22,172 nucleotides of DNA from CF-161 sp035259145. Lineage in GTDB: Bacteria; Chloroflexota; Dormibacteria; Dormibacterales; Dormibacteraceae. The stretch is taken from the NCBI GenBank assembly GCA_035259145.1, contig DATFWQ010000350.1:1-22172 (forward strand), written 5' to 3'. The notes under the pieces were generated by a model that ran no database searches, was not told the DNA's origin, and saw only the letters and a list, made by a program, of their open reading frames with translations. Positions 16,128 through 22,172 of this stretch are shown piece by piece. A program made the translations under genes and the position numbers. Positions within the stretch are counted from its first letter, which is position 1. Each line of letters begins with the position of its first letter.

Positions 16128-17948
16128 CTACTGCGGCCGCAGCACGGCGAGTATGTCCGCCCCATAGCGCGCGAGCTTGGCTGGCCCGACTCCTGGGACC
16201 TTCTGCAGCTCCATGAGATCGTTCGGCGGGCGAACCGCGATCTGAGCCAGGGTCCGATCGTGGAAGACCACGAAGGCGGGCACGCCCTCGGCACGTGCGA
16301 CCTCCAGCCGCCACCGCTTGAGGCGCTCGAGCAGCGTCGGGTCGGCGTCAGCTGGCGCTGCGGATCCGTTGCGGGCCGGCCTGTCGGTGACGATCGCGGC
16401 GGGCGCAGTCAGCGCTACCTCGACGGCAGCCTGACCGGCAAGGGCCTGGCGGCCCGTTCGTGAGATCTCTACCACGGGGTATTCGCCGGACGTCTGCTGC
16501 AGCAGCCCAAGCTGGATCAGCTCTTGCAGCAGCGCGCGGACCCGCTCGTCAGGCCAGGGCAGCGCGCCGAAGTGCGAGAGTTCGGCGGCCCAGGCGTTGC
16601 GCCGTGTCCATGCAGTCTGCCGGCCGCCCAGGATGGCGGCCAGGTTGACGGCCCCGAGGTGACCGCTGAACCTTGCAGCGGCGGCCAGCGCCGTCCGCAC
16701 CTCAGACGCCGCCACGGGCACGTCCGGCGCCCGCTCACCACCCTGGCAGTTGTCACAGGCGTCGCACCTCCTCGCAGCGCCTTCCTCGCCGAAGTAGTCG
16801 GCGATGCGGGCGTGCCGGCAGGTCCTCAACTGGGCGTAGGCAAGCATCTGCTCGAGCCGAGCGTAGGCGTGGCGCTTCGGCTCCGACTGACCGTCGGGAT
16901 GTCCCTGTTCGATGAAAAACGACTGCAGGTCCCGGTCCGCGGGGGACCAGAGCAGCAGGCACTGGGCAGGCTCACCGTCCCGACCAGCACGGCCCGCCTC
17001 CTGGTAGTAGGCCTCCAGGCTGCCAGGTGCGTGTAGATGCAACACCTGGCGGATGTCGGGCACGTCAACTCCCATTCCGAATGCGGATGTCGCGACGACT
17101 ACGGTCAGTGACCTTGCGCCGAATGCCTCCTGCACCCGCCGCCGGTCTTCATCCGGCATCCGGCCGTGGTAGCAGCCGGCGGCGATTCCATGTCCACGCA
17201 GCAAGTCTGCCACCTCTTCGGCGGCGGCCACGGTTCCCGTGTAGACAAGCGCACGGCCGCGCCCAGGGTCCAGCATCTGAAGCAGGGCGGCGCGCTTGCC
17301 GCGGTCGCCGCGGCAGCGCACCGCGGTCAGGCGAAGATTGGGCCGGTTGAAACCCGTCACCAGCACGAAGGGATCGCGCATCCCGATGTTCTGGACGATG
17401 TCCTGGCGGACCCGCGACGTGGCGGTGGCCGTGAAGGCCGCCACCGGCGGGCGCCCGCTGGCCGCCAGCGCTCGCCCCAGCTGCCGGTACTCGGGCCGGA
17501 AGTCGTGTCCCCACGAGGAGATGCAGTGCGCCTCGTCGACCACGAAGCGGCCGATCCTCAGCTCTCCCAGCCGGTCCAGGAAGCCCGGCCTGGCGAAGCG
17601 CTCTGGCGCGACGTATAGCAGCCGAAGCCGTCCGCTGGCAGCAGCCCTCAGCGCCGCCACCTGCTCCGACCGCTCCTGGGTCGAGTTGATGAACGCGGCT
17701 GGAACCGCCAGCGAGCTCAGGCGATCGACCTGGTCCTTCATGAGCGCGATCAGCGGAGAGACGACCAGGGTGAGGCTGCTCGCCGCCACCGCCGGCACCC
17801 AGTAGCTGATGCTCTTGCCCGATCCGGTTGGGGCAACTGCAAGAACGTCGCGGCCCGCTAGCTGCGCCGTGACCACAGGCGCCTGACCGGGGCGGAACTG
17901 ATCCAGGCCGAAGACCTCTCTGAGCAGGCGTAAACCGACATCCGTCAC
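16128..17948 (-). CDS. recQ: ATP-dependent DNA helicase RecQ
   Basis: A 3'-5' DNA helicase of about 606 aa for recombination and fork repair. Domain order: DEAD/DEAH helicase core with Walker A APTGSGKS, motif II DEAHCISSWGHDFRPEYR and TATATSRVRQD; second RecA-like domain with YHGRMP, TSAFGMGVD and YQEAGRAGRDG; RecQ zinc-binding region with CRHARIADYFG and CDACDNC; a winged-helix region; and a C-terminal HRDC domain ending LQKVPGVGPAKLARYG. All key motifs are intact. GTG at 17948 gives the natural N-terminus (TDVGLRLLREVFG); a TTG at 18023 would add 25 unrelated residues across the divergent promoter region. No SD is seen. It converges with the lyase gene and diverges from the antiporter. Confidence 0.94.
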   Translation of the reverse strand: MTDVGLRLLREVFGLDQFRPGQAPVVTAQLAGRDVLAVAPTGSGKSISYWVPAVAASSLTLVVSPLIALMKDQVDRLSSLAVPAAFINSTQERSEQVAALRAAASGRLRLLYVAPERFARPGFLDRLGELRIGRFVVDEAHCISSWGHDFRPEYRQLGRALAASGRPPVAAFTATATSRVRQDIVQNIGMRDPFVLVTGFNRPNLRLTAVRCRGDRGKRAALLQMLDPGRGRALVYTGTVAAAEEVADLLRGHGIAAGCYHGRMPDEDRRRVQEAFGARSLTVVVATSAFGMGVDVPDIRQVLHLHAPGSLEAYYQEAGRAGRDGEPAQCLLLWSPADRDLQSFFIEQGHPDGQSEPKRHAYARLEQMLAYAQLRTCRHARIADYFGEEGAARRCDACDNCQGGERAPDVPVAASEVRTALAAAARFSGHLGAVNLAAILGGRQTAWTRRNAWAAELSHFGALPWPDERVRALLQELIQLGLLQQTSGEYPVVEISRTGRQALAGQAAVEVALTAPAAIVTDRPARNGSAAPADADPTLLERLKRWRLEVARAEGVPAFVVFHDRTLAQIAVRPPNDLMELQKVPGVGPAKLARYGADILAVLRPQ

Positions 17949-18039
17949 TGTGATGAGTCTGCCCGTCCTGGGCGGGCCGAGGGAAGTGCCTTCACAGGGC
18001 TTTTTGACCAGCGCCGTGCGCAATGCCGACTCTAATGCT
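17949..18039. promoter_or_regulatory. Divergent promoter region of recQ and the antiporter gene
   Basis: About 90 bp between the preferred starts. On the plus strand TTGACC (18004-18009) is a good -35 candidate and TCTAAT (18031-18036) a -10 candidate, but their 21-bp spacing is long, so they may not belong to one promoter. No clear recQ promoter was seen on the minus strand. Confidence 0.3.
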
Positions 18040-19230
18040 GTGCAGCAGGCACACGTCGCCGAATTCGTCCTGATTCTGATGGCGGCTGCAGGCGTGGCGC
18101 TGGCCGTGAAGGTGGTGCCGGTCCCGTATGCCAGCGCACTGGCACTTGTTGGTCTGGCGGCTGCTCCAGTCCTTGGTCAGACTCCGGTGCCCCTGACCGA
18201 GACCCTGATCCTTTTCGTGCTGCTGCCGGGCTTGCTGTTCGAGGCCGCCTTCAATCTGAGCTGGGCCGAGCTACGGCGCAACCTGTTGGCCGTGGCGGCG
18301 CTTGCATCCGCCGGCGTCGTCCTGACCACCGGCGTCGTCGCCCTGCTCGGCCATGCCACCTTGGGCCTCGCACTACCCGTTGCTCTCCTCTTCGGGGCGA
18401 TGGTTGCACCAACCGACCCGGTTGCGGTGGTCGCAGTATTCCGGAAGCTGCGAGTTCCGGACCGTCTCGTAAACCTCGTAGAAGCCGAGAGCTTGCTCAA
18501 CGACGGGACCGGCGTGATCCTGTTCTCCCTGGCGTTGGCGGCCACCGACTCCGGATCACACGGTCCGCTGGTGGGCTGGGCCGCGGAGTTCCTGCGGCTC
18601 GCCGCGGGTGGAGTGGGACTCGGGCTGCTCGTGGGCTTCGGGCTCTCGTTGCTGACCAGCCGCATCGACGATTTCCAGGTCGAGATGACGCTGACGGCGA
18701 TCGCCGCCTATGGAGGCTATCTCCTCGGCCAGCAAGTACATGTTTCGGGCATTCTCGTGGTCGTCGTCGCCGGCATCGTGATCGGCAACTACGGGCGACC
18801 GCGCGGCATGTCTGAGCGGACACGACAGGCTGTCGACCAGTCCTGGGACTACGTGGCATTCGCGCTCAACTCGGTGGTCTTCCTGCTGATAGGCCTCAAC
18901 GTACCCGGTGAGGAGCTTCTCAATTATCCGTTGGTCGCGGTGGGGGCGGCGGCGATCGCGCTGCTTGCGCGCGCGGCTGCCGTCTACCTTGTTTCAGGCC
19001 TGTTGCATCTGGCGCGGAGAGGCGTGAGGTCTCGCTGGCAGCACCTCATGGTCTGGAGCGGCATGCGTGGGGCGATCGCGCTGGCGCTGGCGCTCAGCGT
19101 TGCCCAACGTGGTGGGGACTTCGCGACGGTGAGCGCACTCGTGTACGGGGTGGTGCTGGTCTCAATCGTGCTCCAGGGCGTCACCATCGGCCCACTGACT
19201 CGCGTCCTGCTCGGCCGTCAGAACAGCTAA
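18040..19230 (+). CDS. CPA1-family sodium(cation)/proton antiporter
   Basis: A 396-aa polytopic membrane protein that exchanges Na+ (or another monovalent cation) for protons for pH and ion homeostasis. There are about a dozen hydrophobic segments from VAEFVLILMAAAG onward. Family signatures are FGAMVAPTDPVAVVAVFRKL and EAESLLNDGTGVILFSL, the latter with the Asn-Asp pair of the CPA1 ion site, plus WSGMRGAIALALALS near the C-terminus. Length is that of a short NhaP-type transporter, without a large cytoplasmic tail. GTG 18040 is chosen because the first membrane helix starts soon after; GTG 18016 and the GTG/ATG at 17950/17953 would add up to 30 non-conserved residues and overlap the promoter. 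It is transcribed alone, divergently from recQ. Confidence 0.9.
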   Translation: MQQAHVAEFVLILMAAAGVALAVKVVPVPYASALALVGLAAAPVLGQTPVPLTETLILFVLLPGLLFEAAFNLSWAELRRNLLAVAALASAGVVLTTGVVALLGHATLGLALPVALLFGAMVAPTDPVAVVAVFRKLRVPDRLVNLVEAESLLNDGTGVILFSLALAATDSGSHGPLVGWAAEFLRLAAGGVGLGLLVGFGLSLLTSRIDDFQVEMTLTAIAAYGGYLLGQQVHVSGILVVVVAGIVIGNYGRPRGMSERTRQAVDQSWDYVAFALNSVVFLLIGLNVPGEELLNYPLVAVGAAAIALLARAAAVYLVSGLLHLARRGVRSRWQHLMVWSGMRGAIALALALSVAQRGGDFATVSALVYGVVLVSIVLQGVTIGPLTRVLLGRQNS

Positions 19231-19269
19231 GCCGCAGTTGGCCGGACGACCAGCGCGTAGGATGCCGTC

Positions 19270-19300
19270 CCCGGCCACACAGCCACGCTCAGGGGCCGGG
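19270..19300 (+). terminator. Possible terminator downstream of the antiporter gene
   Basis: Perfect 7-bp arms CCCGGCC (19270-19276) and GGCCGGG (19294-19300) flank a 17-nt loop about 40 bp after the antiporter stop. There is no T-tract, so this is a weak candidate. Confidence 0.25.
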
Positions 19301-19355
19301 CGGCCTACCCGCCGAGTAACCCGTTTAGGTACCAGGTGATGCGTGCGAAGCGCTG

Positions 19356-19384
19356 CTCGAACGCACCCTGAGGCTGCGTTCGAG
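19356..19384 (+). promoter_or_regulatory. Perfect inverted repeat upstream of the sigma-factor operon
   Basis: Ten-bp perfect arms CTCGAACGCA (19356-19365) and TGCGTTCGAG (19375-19384) around CCCTGAGGC, ending 21 bp before the ATG at 19406 and close to its SD. It could be an operator, or an RNA hairpin in the 5' leader acting on translation. The absence of a T-tract argues against simple termination of the antiporter transcript. Confidence 0.5.
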
Positions 19385-19405
19385 TCACAATCATTGGAGG
19401 TCCTC

Positions 19406-19522
19406 ATGGGAGCGTTGGCGCTGAGCGTGCCGTCGCCGCCGGCTTCGGTTGCCCGCGGCCAAACTTGCACAAGCCGAGCCAACGCCAGGCTGATCCCGTG
19501 GGCCGACCTTGGCGTCTTCTGA
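19406..19522 (+). CDS. Small ORF (38 aa) with strong Shine-Dalgarno, leader of the sigma operon
   Basis: The ATG at 19406 is preceded by TTGGAGGTCCTC, one of the best SD sites in the window (GGAGG, 5 nt spacing). The product starts MGALALSVPSPPASVARG and contains a single Cys, with no clear signal peptide or membrane segment. The ORF ends with TGA at 19520-19522, within 14 bp of the possible sigma-factor starts (TTG 19509, GTG 19524, GTG 19536), so it may be a leader peptide coupling translation into the sigma gene. It could also be a chance ORF, with the SD serving a longer product through a frameshift, but no evidence for that was seen. No family recognised. Confidence 0.4.
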   Translation: MGALALSVPSPPASVARGQTCTSRANARLIPWADLGVF

Positions 19523-19535
19523 GGTGCCAGGGGGG

Positions 19536-20072
19536 GTGAGCGGGGAGTTTGGGCAGCCGCAGCAGCCTGGTGAGGTGGTCGAGCTCCCCGCCCAGCTTAC
19601 TCCGCCGGTAGAGATTGCGCTGGACGAGCTCGAGTTCGTGTATGCGTACATTTTCGCGCGCGTTGGCAACCGGGCTGATGCCGAGGATCTGACGCAGCAG
19701 GTAGCGTTGAAGGCGATACCGCGGCTTCGCTCGGGGGCGAGCCCGGCAGCTATTCGCTCCTACCTCTTTGCCACCGCTCGCTCCGCCCTGGCCACTTTCT
19801 GGTCGGCGCGTTTCGGTCTGCCAGTTGAGGAGCTGCGGATGGACGTTTCGGTGGAAAGCAGACAGCACGAGCCCACCACTGAGTCGGTGGAGCGCGTGGA
19901 CCGGATCCTGAGCCAGCTCCCGGCCAACTACAGAAAGCTCCTCGAGCTCCGTTTCCTGCGCGGTTACTCATTGAAGGAGGTGGCGGCAGAGTTGGGGACC
20001 ACCCTGGGTGGGATCAAGGTCATGCAGCTGCGGGCGCTTCGCGCGGCAGCGAGAGTGGGCAGTCATGACTGA
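19536..20072 (+). CDS. ECF-type RNA polymerase sigma factor
   Basis: An alternative sigma factor of 178 aa (187 if TTG 19509 is used). Region 2 spans roughly ELEFVYAYIFARVGNRADAEDL and on to RSYLFATARSALATFW; region 4 spans SQLPANYRKLLELRFLRGYSLKEVAAELG with the helix-turn-helix end IKVMQLRALRAAARV. The short linker and lack of region 3 are typical of ECF factors. The start is unsettled: GTG 19536 follows a run of G that can serve as SD, while TTG 19509 and GTG 19524 overlap or adjoin the 38-codon ORF. The stop overlaps the next gene by 8 bp, so the Rieske protein is co-translated and is the likely regulator. No ECF-type promoter motif could be pinned down upstream. Confidence 0.88.
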   Translation: MSGEFGQPQQPGEVVELPAQLTPPVEIALDELEFVYAYIFARVGNRADAEDLTQQVALKAIPRLRSGASPAAIRSYLFATARSALATFWSARFGLPVEELRMDVSVESRQHEPTTESVERVDRILSQLPANYRKLLELRFLRGYSLKEVAAELGTTLGGIKVMQLRALRAAARVGSHD

Positions 20073-20787
20073 GCCGCGCGAAGAGCGGAACGCCGAACGG
20101 ATTGATCGAATCGTTGGCGACGTACTGGCAGGCCGCCACTTGAAGGTGACACCGTCGGACGCTTCGGACCACGACGCGATCCAGATGGCGGCGAGGCTCG
20201 CTGGCAGCCGAGATGGCTATCCGCGCATGTCACCAGCGTTCCGGCGGCGGCTGACGCGACTGTTGCAGAAAGGTGAAGGGCCTGACTGGATCAACCGCCG
20301 GTCCGCTCTGCTGGCCGGCCTGGGCCTGGCTGCGGGCGCGGTTGGAGGCGCCCTGGCGACCGAGTTGGCTGGGCTTTTTACTCCTGGCAGTCGGGAGCGA
20401 AGCGGTCCTGAGCGAAGCGGTCCTGGGCGAGGCAGTCCTGAGCGAGGCCGGATGGAGCCTCGGGCACCCCTTGGACGTTGGGTCGACACGGGATTGACCC
20501 TCGCTGACCTCGACGATGGAGTGCCACGCCGCGTGACGGCCGGAGCGATCGGGGCCTTCCTGGTCCGCCATGGGGAGCAGATCAACGCGATGTCGGCGTA
20601 CTGCACGCACGTGCCGTGCGAGCTGGTCTGGCTGGCGGACAGAAACGTTCTGAACTGCCCGTGTCACAACCTTGCCTTCAACGTCGAAGACGGCCGCCCG
20701 ATGTCCCACGGCCCCCTGCCGGTACCAGCGCTCCCCACCGTTAGGGTGAGGGTTCAGGAAGGCCGCCTGGAGGTGTTGGGCACGTGA
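20065..20787 (+). CDS. Membrane-anchored Rieske [2Fe-2S] protein with anti-sigma-like N-terminus
   Basis: A 240-aa protein. Residues 1-76 are cytoplasmic and helical, including IQMAARLAG and MSPAFRRRLTRLLQ, a pattern seen in proteins encoded beside ECF sigma genes. NRRSALLAGLGLAAGAVGG (from N77) is a single hydrophobic segment led by a twin Arg, so it could be a Tat-type anchor. Residues 108-132 are a pentapeptide-repeat linker. The C-terminal Rieske domain has C180-T-H182, 15 residues, then C198-P-C200-H201; C185 and C200 supply the stabilising disulfide of bc-type Rieske centres. No cytochrome b gene is near. The start at 20065 overlaps the sigma stop, and its own stop overlaps the next gene (GTGA). 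A redox-sensing anti-sigma role is inferred; a respiratory Rieske subunit is the alternative. Confidence 0.85.
   Translation: MTEPREERNAERIDRIVGDVLAGRHLKVTPSDASDHDAIQMAARLAGSRDGYPRMSPAFRRRLTRLLQKGEGPDWINRRSALLAGLGLAAGAVGGALATELAGLFTPGSRERSGPERSGPGRGSPERGRMEPRAPLGRWVDTGLTLADLDDGVPRRVTAGAIGAFLVRHGEQINAMSAYCTHVPCELVWLADRNVLNCPCHNLAFNVEDGRPMSHGPLPVPALPTVRVRVQEGRLEVLGT
20386..20460 (+). repeat. 15-bp tandem repeat encoding the Rieske linker
   Basis: Five in-frame 15-bp units begin at 20386, 20401, 20416, 20431 and 20446; the first four are close copies (consensus approximately AGCGGTCCTGAGCGA) and the last is degenerate. They encode the pentapeptides GSRER, SGPER, SGPGR, GSPER and GRMEP between the membrane helix and the Rieske domain. 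Copy number may vary between strains and set the tether length. Confidence 0.85.
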
Positions 20788-21041
20788 CGACCTTTCGAAC
20801 CACCGCCGAACGATCGCGGATGAGGGCACTCGACCAGTGCCTGCAGGTACTGGAGGATGCGCTGGCCGAGGGGAGGGCGCGCGTTGACGGGCCGCTGGCG
20901 TACCAGCTCCGCCACACTCTGGGCGCGGGCGGGCTCATCCCCGATCACCGGCTGGAAGGCAGGAGGGTCGAACGGGTGCTTGACGACATCTTCGCCCTTC
21001 AGGCGCGGCTGCTCGGCCAGGAAGAAGAGGTCGCCGGATAG
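20784..21041 (+). CDS. Small helical protein of the sigma/Rieske operon
   Basis: An 85-aa soluble, largely helical, charged protein with no recognised family. Notable stretches are LDQCLQVLEDALAEGRARV and RRVERVLDDIFALQARLLGQEEE; it has one cysteine (in DQCLQV). GTG at 20784 forms a GTGA overlap with the Rieske stop, with GGAGG a little upstream (about 20769), so it is translationally coupled and is the third member of the sigma operon. It might help regulate the sigma factor or the Rieske protein, but nothing in the sequence shows a function. Confidence 0.65.
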   Translation: MTTFRTTAERSRMRALDQCLQVLEDALAEGRARVDGPLAYQLRHTLGAGGLIPDHRLEGRRVERVLDDIFALQARLLGQEEEVAG

Positions 21042-21057
21042 AGGGCCGCCTTCCCTG

Positions 21058-21086
21058 TACAATGCGCCGCGAGCCCAACAGGGCTC
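21058..21086 (+). promoter_or_regulatory. metK promoter -10 and leader hairpin
   Basis: TACAAT at 21058-21063 is a near-consensus -10, though no good -35 is seen at 17 bp. The resulting leader of about 30 nt contains a hairpin with arms GAGCCC (21071-21076) and GGGCTC (21081-21086) around AACA. The leader is too short for a known SAM riboswitch. No SD precedes the ATG at 21100. Confidence 0.5.
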
Positions 21087-21099
21087 GCTCCCCTGCAAT

Positions 21100-22172
21100 A
21101 TGACCTCATTCACGAACGCCCGCACGTACCTGCTCACCTCGGAGTCGGTCACAGAGGGTCATCCCGACAAGGTCTGCGACCAGGTTTCGGACGCGATCCT
21201 GGACGCCATGCTGGCCCAGGACCCGCTGTCTCGCGTCGCGTGTGAGACGGCGGTCACGAAAGGCTTTCTCTGCGTGATCGGTGAGGTGACCACCCACTCC
21301 GAGGTAGCCATCGAGCTCACCATCCGGGACACGCTCAAACGGATCGGCTACCGGGACGAGGAGACAGGGTTCGACCCCGATCACGCGCTGGTTAGCGTGT
21401 ATCTGAAGGAGCAATCTCCTGACATCGCTGCGGGTGTAGACCGCTCGGTCGAGGCCCGCAGCGCCAACCACCACGACCCCTTCGAGCTGCAGGGCGCTGG
21501 TGACCAGGGCATGATGATCGGCTTCGCCTGTACCGAGACGCCCGAGCTGATGCCACTGACCATCTCGCTTGCCCACCGACTGACCCGGCAGCTGGCTTCG
21601 GTGCGGAAATCGGGGCAGCTGCCGTGGCTGCTGCCGGACGGCAAGTCACAGGTGACGATCGAGTACGCATACGGCAAACCACGGCGGGTCGAAGCCGTCG
21701 TGATCTCGACTCACCACCGGCGGAGTGTTGCCAACGGCGACCTCGAGGAGGCGGTCAGAGCCCTGGTCATAGACCCGGTCCTGCCGAGCGTTCTGGTGGA
21801 CTCAGGCACCAAGGTGCTGGTCAACCCCAGCGGACGTTTCGAGCTCGGCGGCCCAGCCGCGGACGCCGGGCTCACCGGGCGCAAGATCATCGTGGACACC
21901 TACGGTGGCGTTGCACGCCACGGCGGCGGCGCCTTCAGCGGCAAGGATCCCTCGAAGGTGGATCGGTCTGCGGCGTACGCAGCCCGGTACGTCGCCAAGA
22001 ATCTTGTCGCAGCTGGACTGGCGGACCGCTGCGAGGTGCAGGTGTCGTACGCGATCGGTCGCGCCCGGCCCACGTCGATCGCAATCGAGACGTTCGGGAC
22101 CGGCAGGCTGTCCGAGGACGACCTGCTGCAGCTGGTCCGTCGCTACTTCGACCTCCGGCCTGCGGCCATCAT
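21100..22172 (+). CDS. metK: S-adenosylmethionine synthetase (partial, cut by window end)
   Basis: Methionine adenosyltransferase makes SAM from methionine and ATP. The reading frame is open from ATG 21100 to the window edge, about 357 residues, close to a full family length of around 390-400. Signatures are TEGHPDKVCDQVSDAILDA, GAGDQGMMIGFA, and the long conserved block from LTGRKIIVDTYGG through RHGGGAFSGKDPSKVDRSAA to YVAKNLVAAGLA. Substrate- and metal-binding residues in these motifs are present. It lies 58 bp after the 85-aa gene and has its own probable promoter. It is a housekeeping gene; SAM made here would also serve the methyltransferase in the window, but no special link is implied. 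The C-terminus is missing only because the window ends. Confidence 0.97.
   Translation, partial: MTSFTNARTYLLTSESVTEGHPDKVCDQVSDAILDAMLAQDPLSRVACETAVTKGFLCVIGEVTTHSEVAIELTIRDTLKRIGYRDEETGFDPDHALVSVYLKEQSPDIAAGVDRSVEARSANHHDPFELQGAGDQGMMIGFACTETPELMPLTISLAHRLTRQLASVRKSGQLPWLLPDGKSQVTIEYAYGKPRRVEAVVISTHHRRSVANGDLEEAVRALVIDPVLPSVLVDSGTKVLVNPSGRFELGGPAADAGLTGRKIIVDTYGGVARHGGGAFSGKDPSKVDRSAAYAARYVAKNLVAAGLADRCEVQVSYAIGRARPTSIAIETFGTGRLSEDDLLQLVRRYFDLRPAAI

Noticed and set aside
19406..19522. 38-codon ORF as N-terminus of the sigma factor
   Set aside because: It is in a different frame from the sigma gene and ends in TGA at 19520-19522; joining would need a frameshift for which there is no slippery site visible.
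20065..20787. Respiratory bc-complex Rieske subunit
   Set aside because: Not excluded, but no cytochrome b or c gene is adjacent, and overlap with an ECF sigma gene plus the helical N-terminus favour a regulatory role.
21064..21099. SAM riboswitch before metK
   Set aside because: The likely leader is about 30 nt with one small hairpin, too short for any known SAM riboswitch class.

Overview
The window is very GC-rich and densely coded, with many ATGA/GTGA stop-start overlaps, GTG starts and several genes that appear to lack a Shine-Dalgarno site. A DUF6230/DUF6114 pair (known mainly from actinobacteria), an EccC/EssC-type ATPase, a Hanks-type kinase and an ECF sigma factor coupled to a membrane Rieske protein together suggest an uncultured soil-type bacterium of the Actinomycetota / Chloroflexota / Candidatus Dormibacterota group. 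This placement is inferred from gene content only.

Layout. (1) 1-428: a probable gene end, then a tandem array of hairpin-forming GC repeats. (2) 4975-429, minus strand: a tight operon of a DUF6230 exported protein, a DUF6114 membrane protein, a second exported protein with a Ser/Pro/Thr linker, a type I signal peptidase and a cytoplasmic molybdopterin oxidoreductase. (3) 8301-5183, minus strand: a four-gene overlapping operon. It encodes a 192-aa protein, a receiver-domain protein sharing its C-terminal module, a protein with a degenerate histidine-kinase-like ATPase region, and a class I methyltransferase. (4) 8438-13770, plus strand, divergent from (3): a Ser/Thr kinase whose stop overlaps the start of a 1431-aa protein with a ubiquitin-like domain, an FHA domain, membrane segments and three FtsK-type ATPase domains (type VII secretion motor type). 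(5) 13794-13946: a second, decayed block of the same repeat. (6) 13985-16110: a CoA-transferase/HMG-CoA-lyase pair, convergent with recQ (16128-17948, minus). (7) 18040-19230: a CPA1 cation/proton antiporter. (8) 19406-21041: a 38-codon ORF with a strong SD, an ECF sigma factor, a membrane Rieske protein with an anti-sigma-like N-terminus, and an 85-aa protein. (9) From 21100: metK, cut by the window end.

How the parts may work together. The most interesting stretch is 5183-13770. Two divergent operons share a 136-bp intergenic region and together encode a kinase, an FHA-bearing secretion-type ATPase, a receiver and a kinase-like ATPase. This looks like a phospho-signalling unit built around an EccC-type motor, but no WXG100 substrate, EccB, EccD, EccE or mycosin is visible here. 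The second candidate is the sigma/Rieske operon, where an extracytoplasmic [2Fe-2S] domain is joined through one membrane helix to a cytoplasmic region that may hold the sigma factor, suggesting redox sensing. Both proposals are inferences from domain content and gene overlap.
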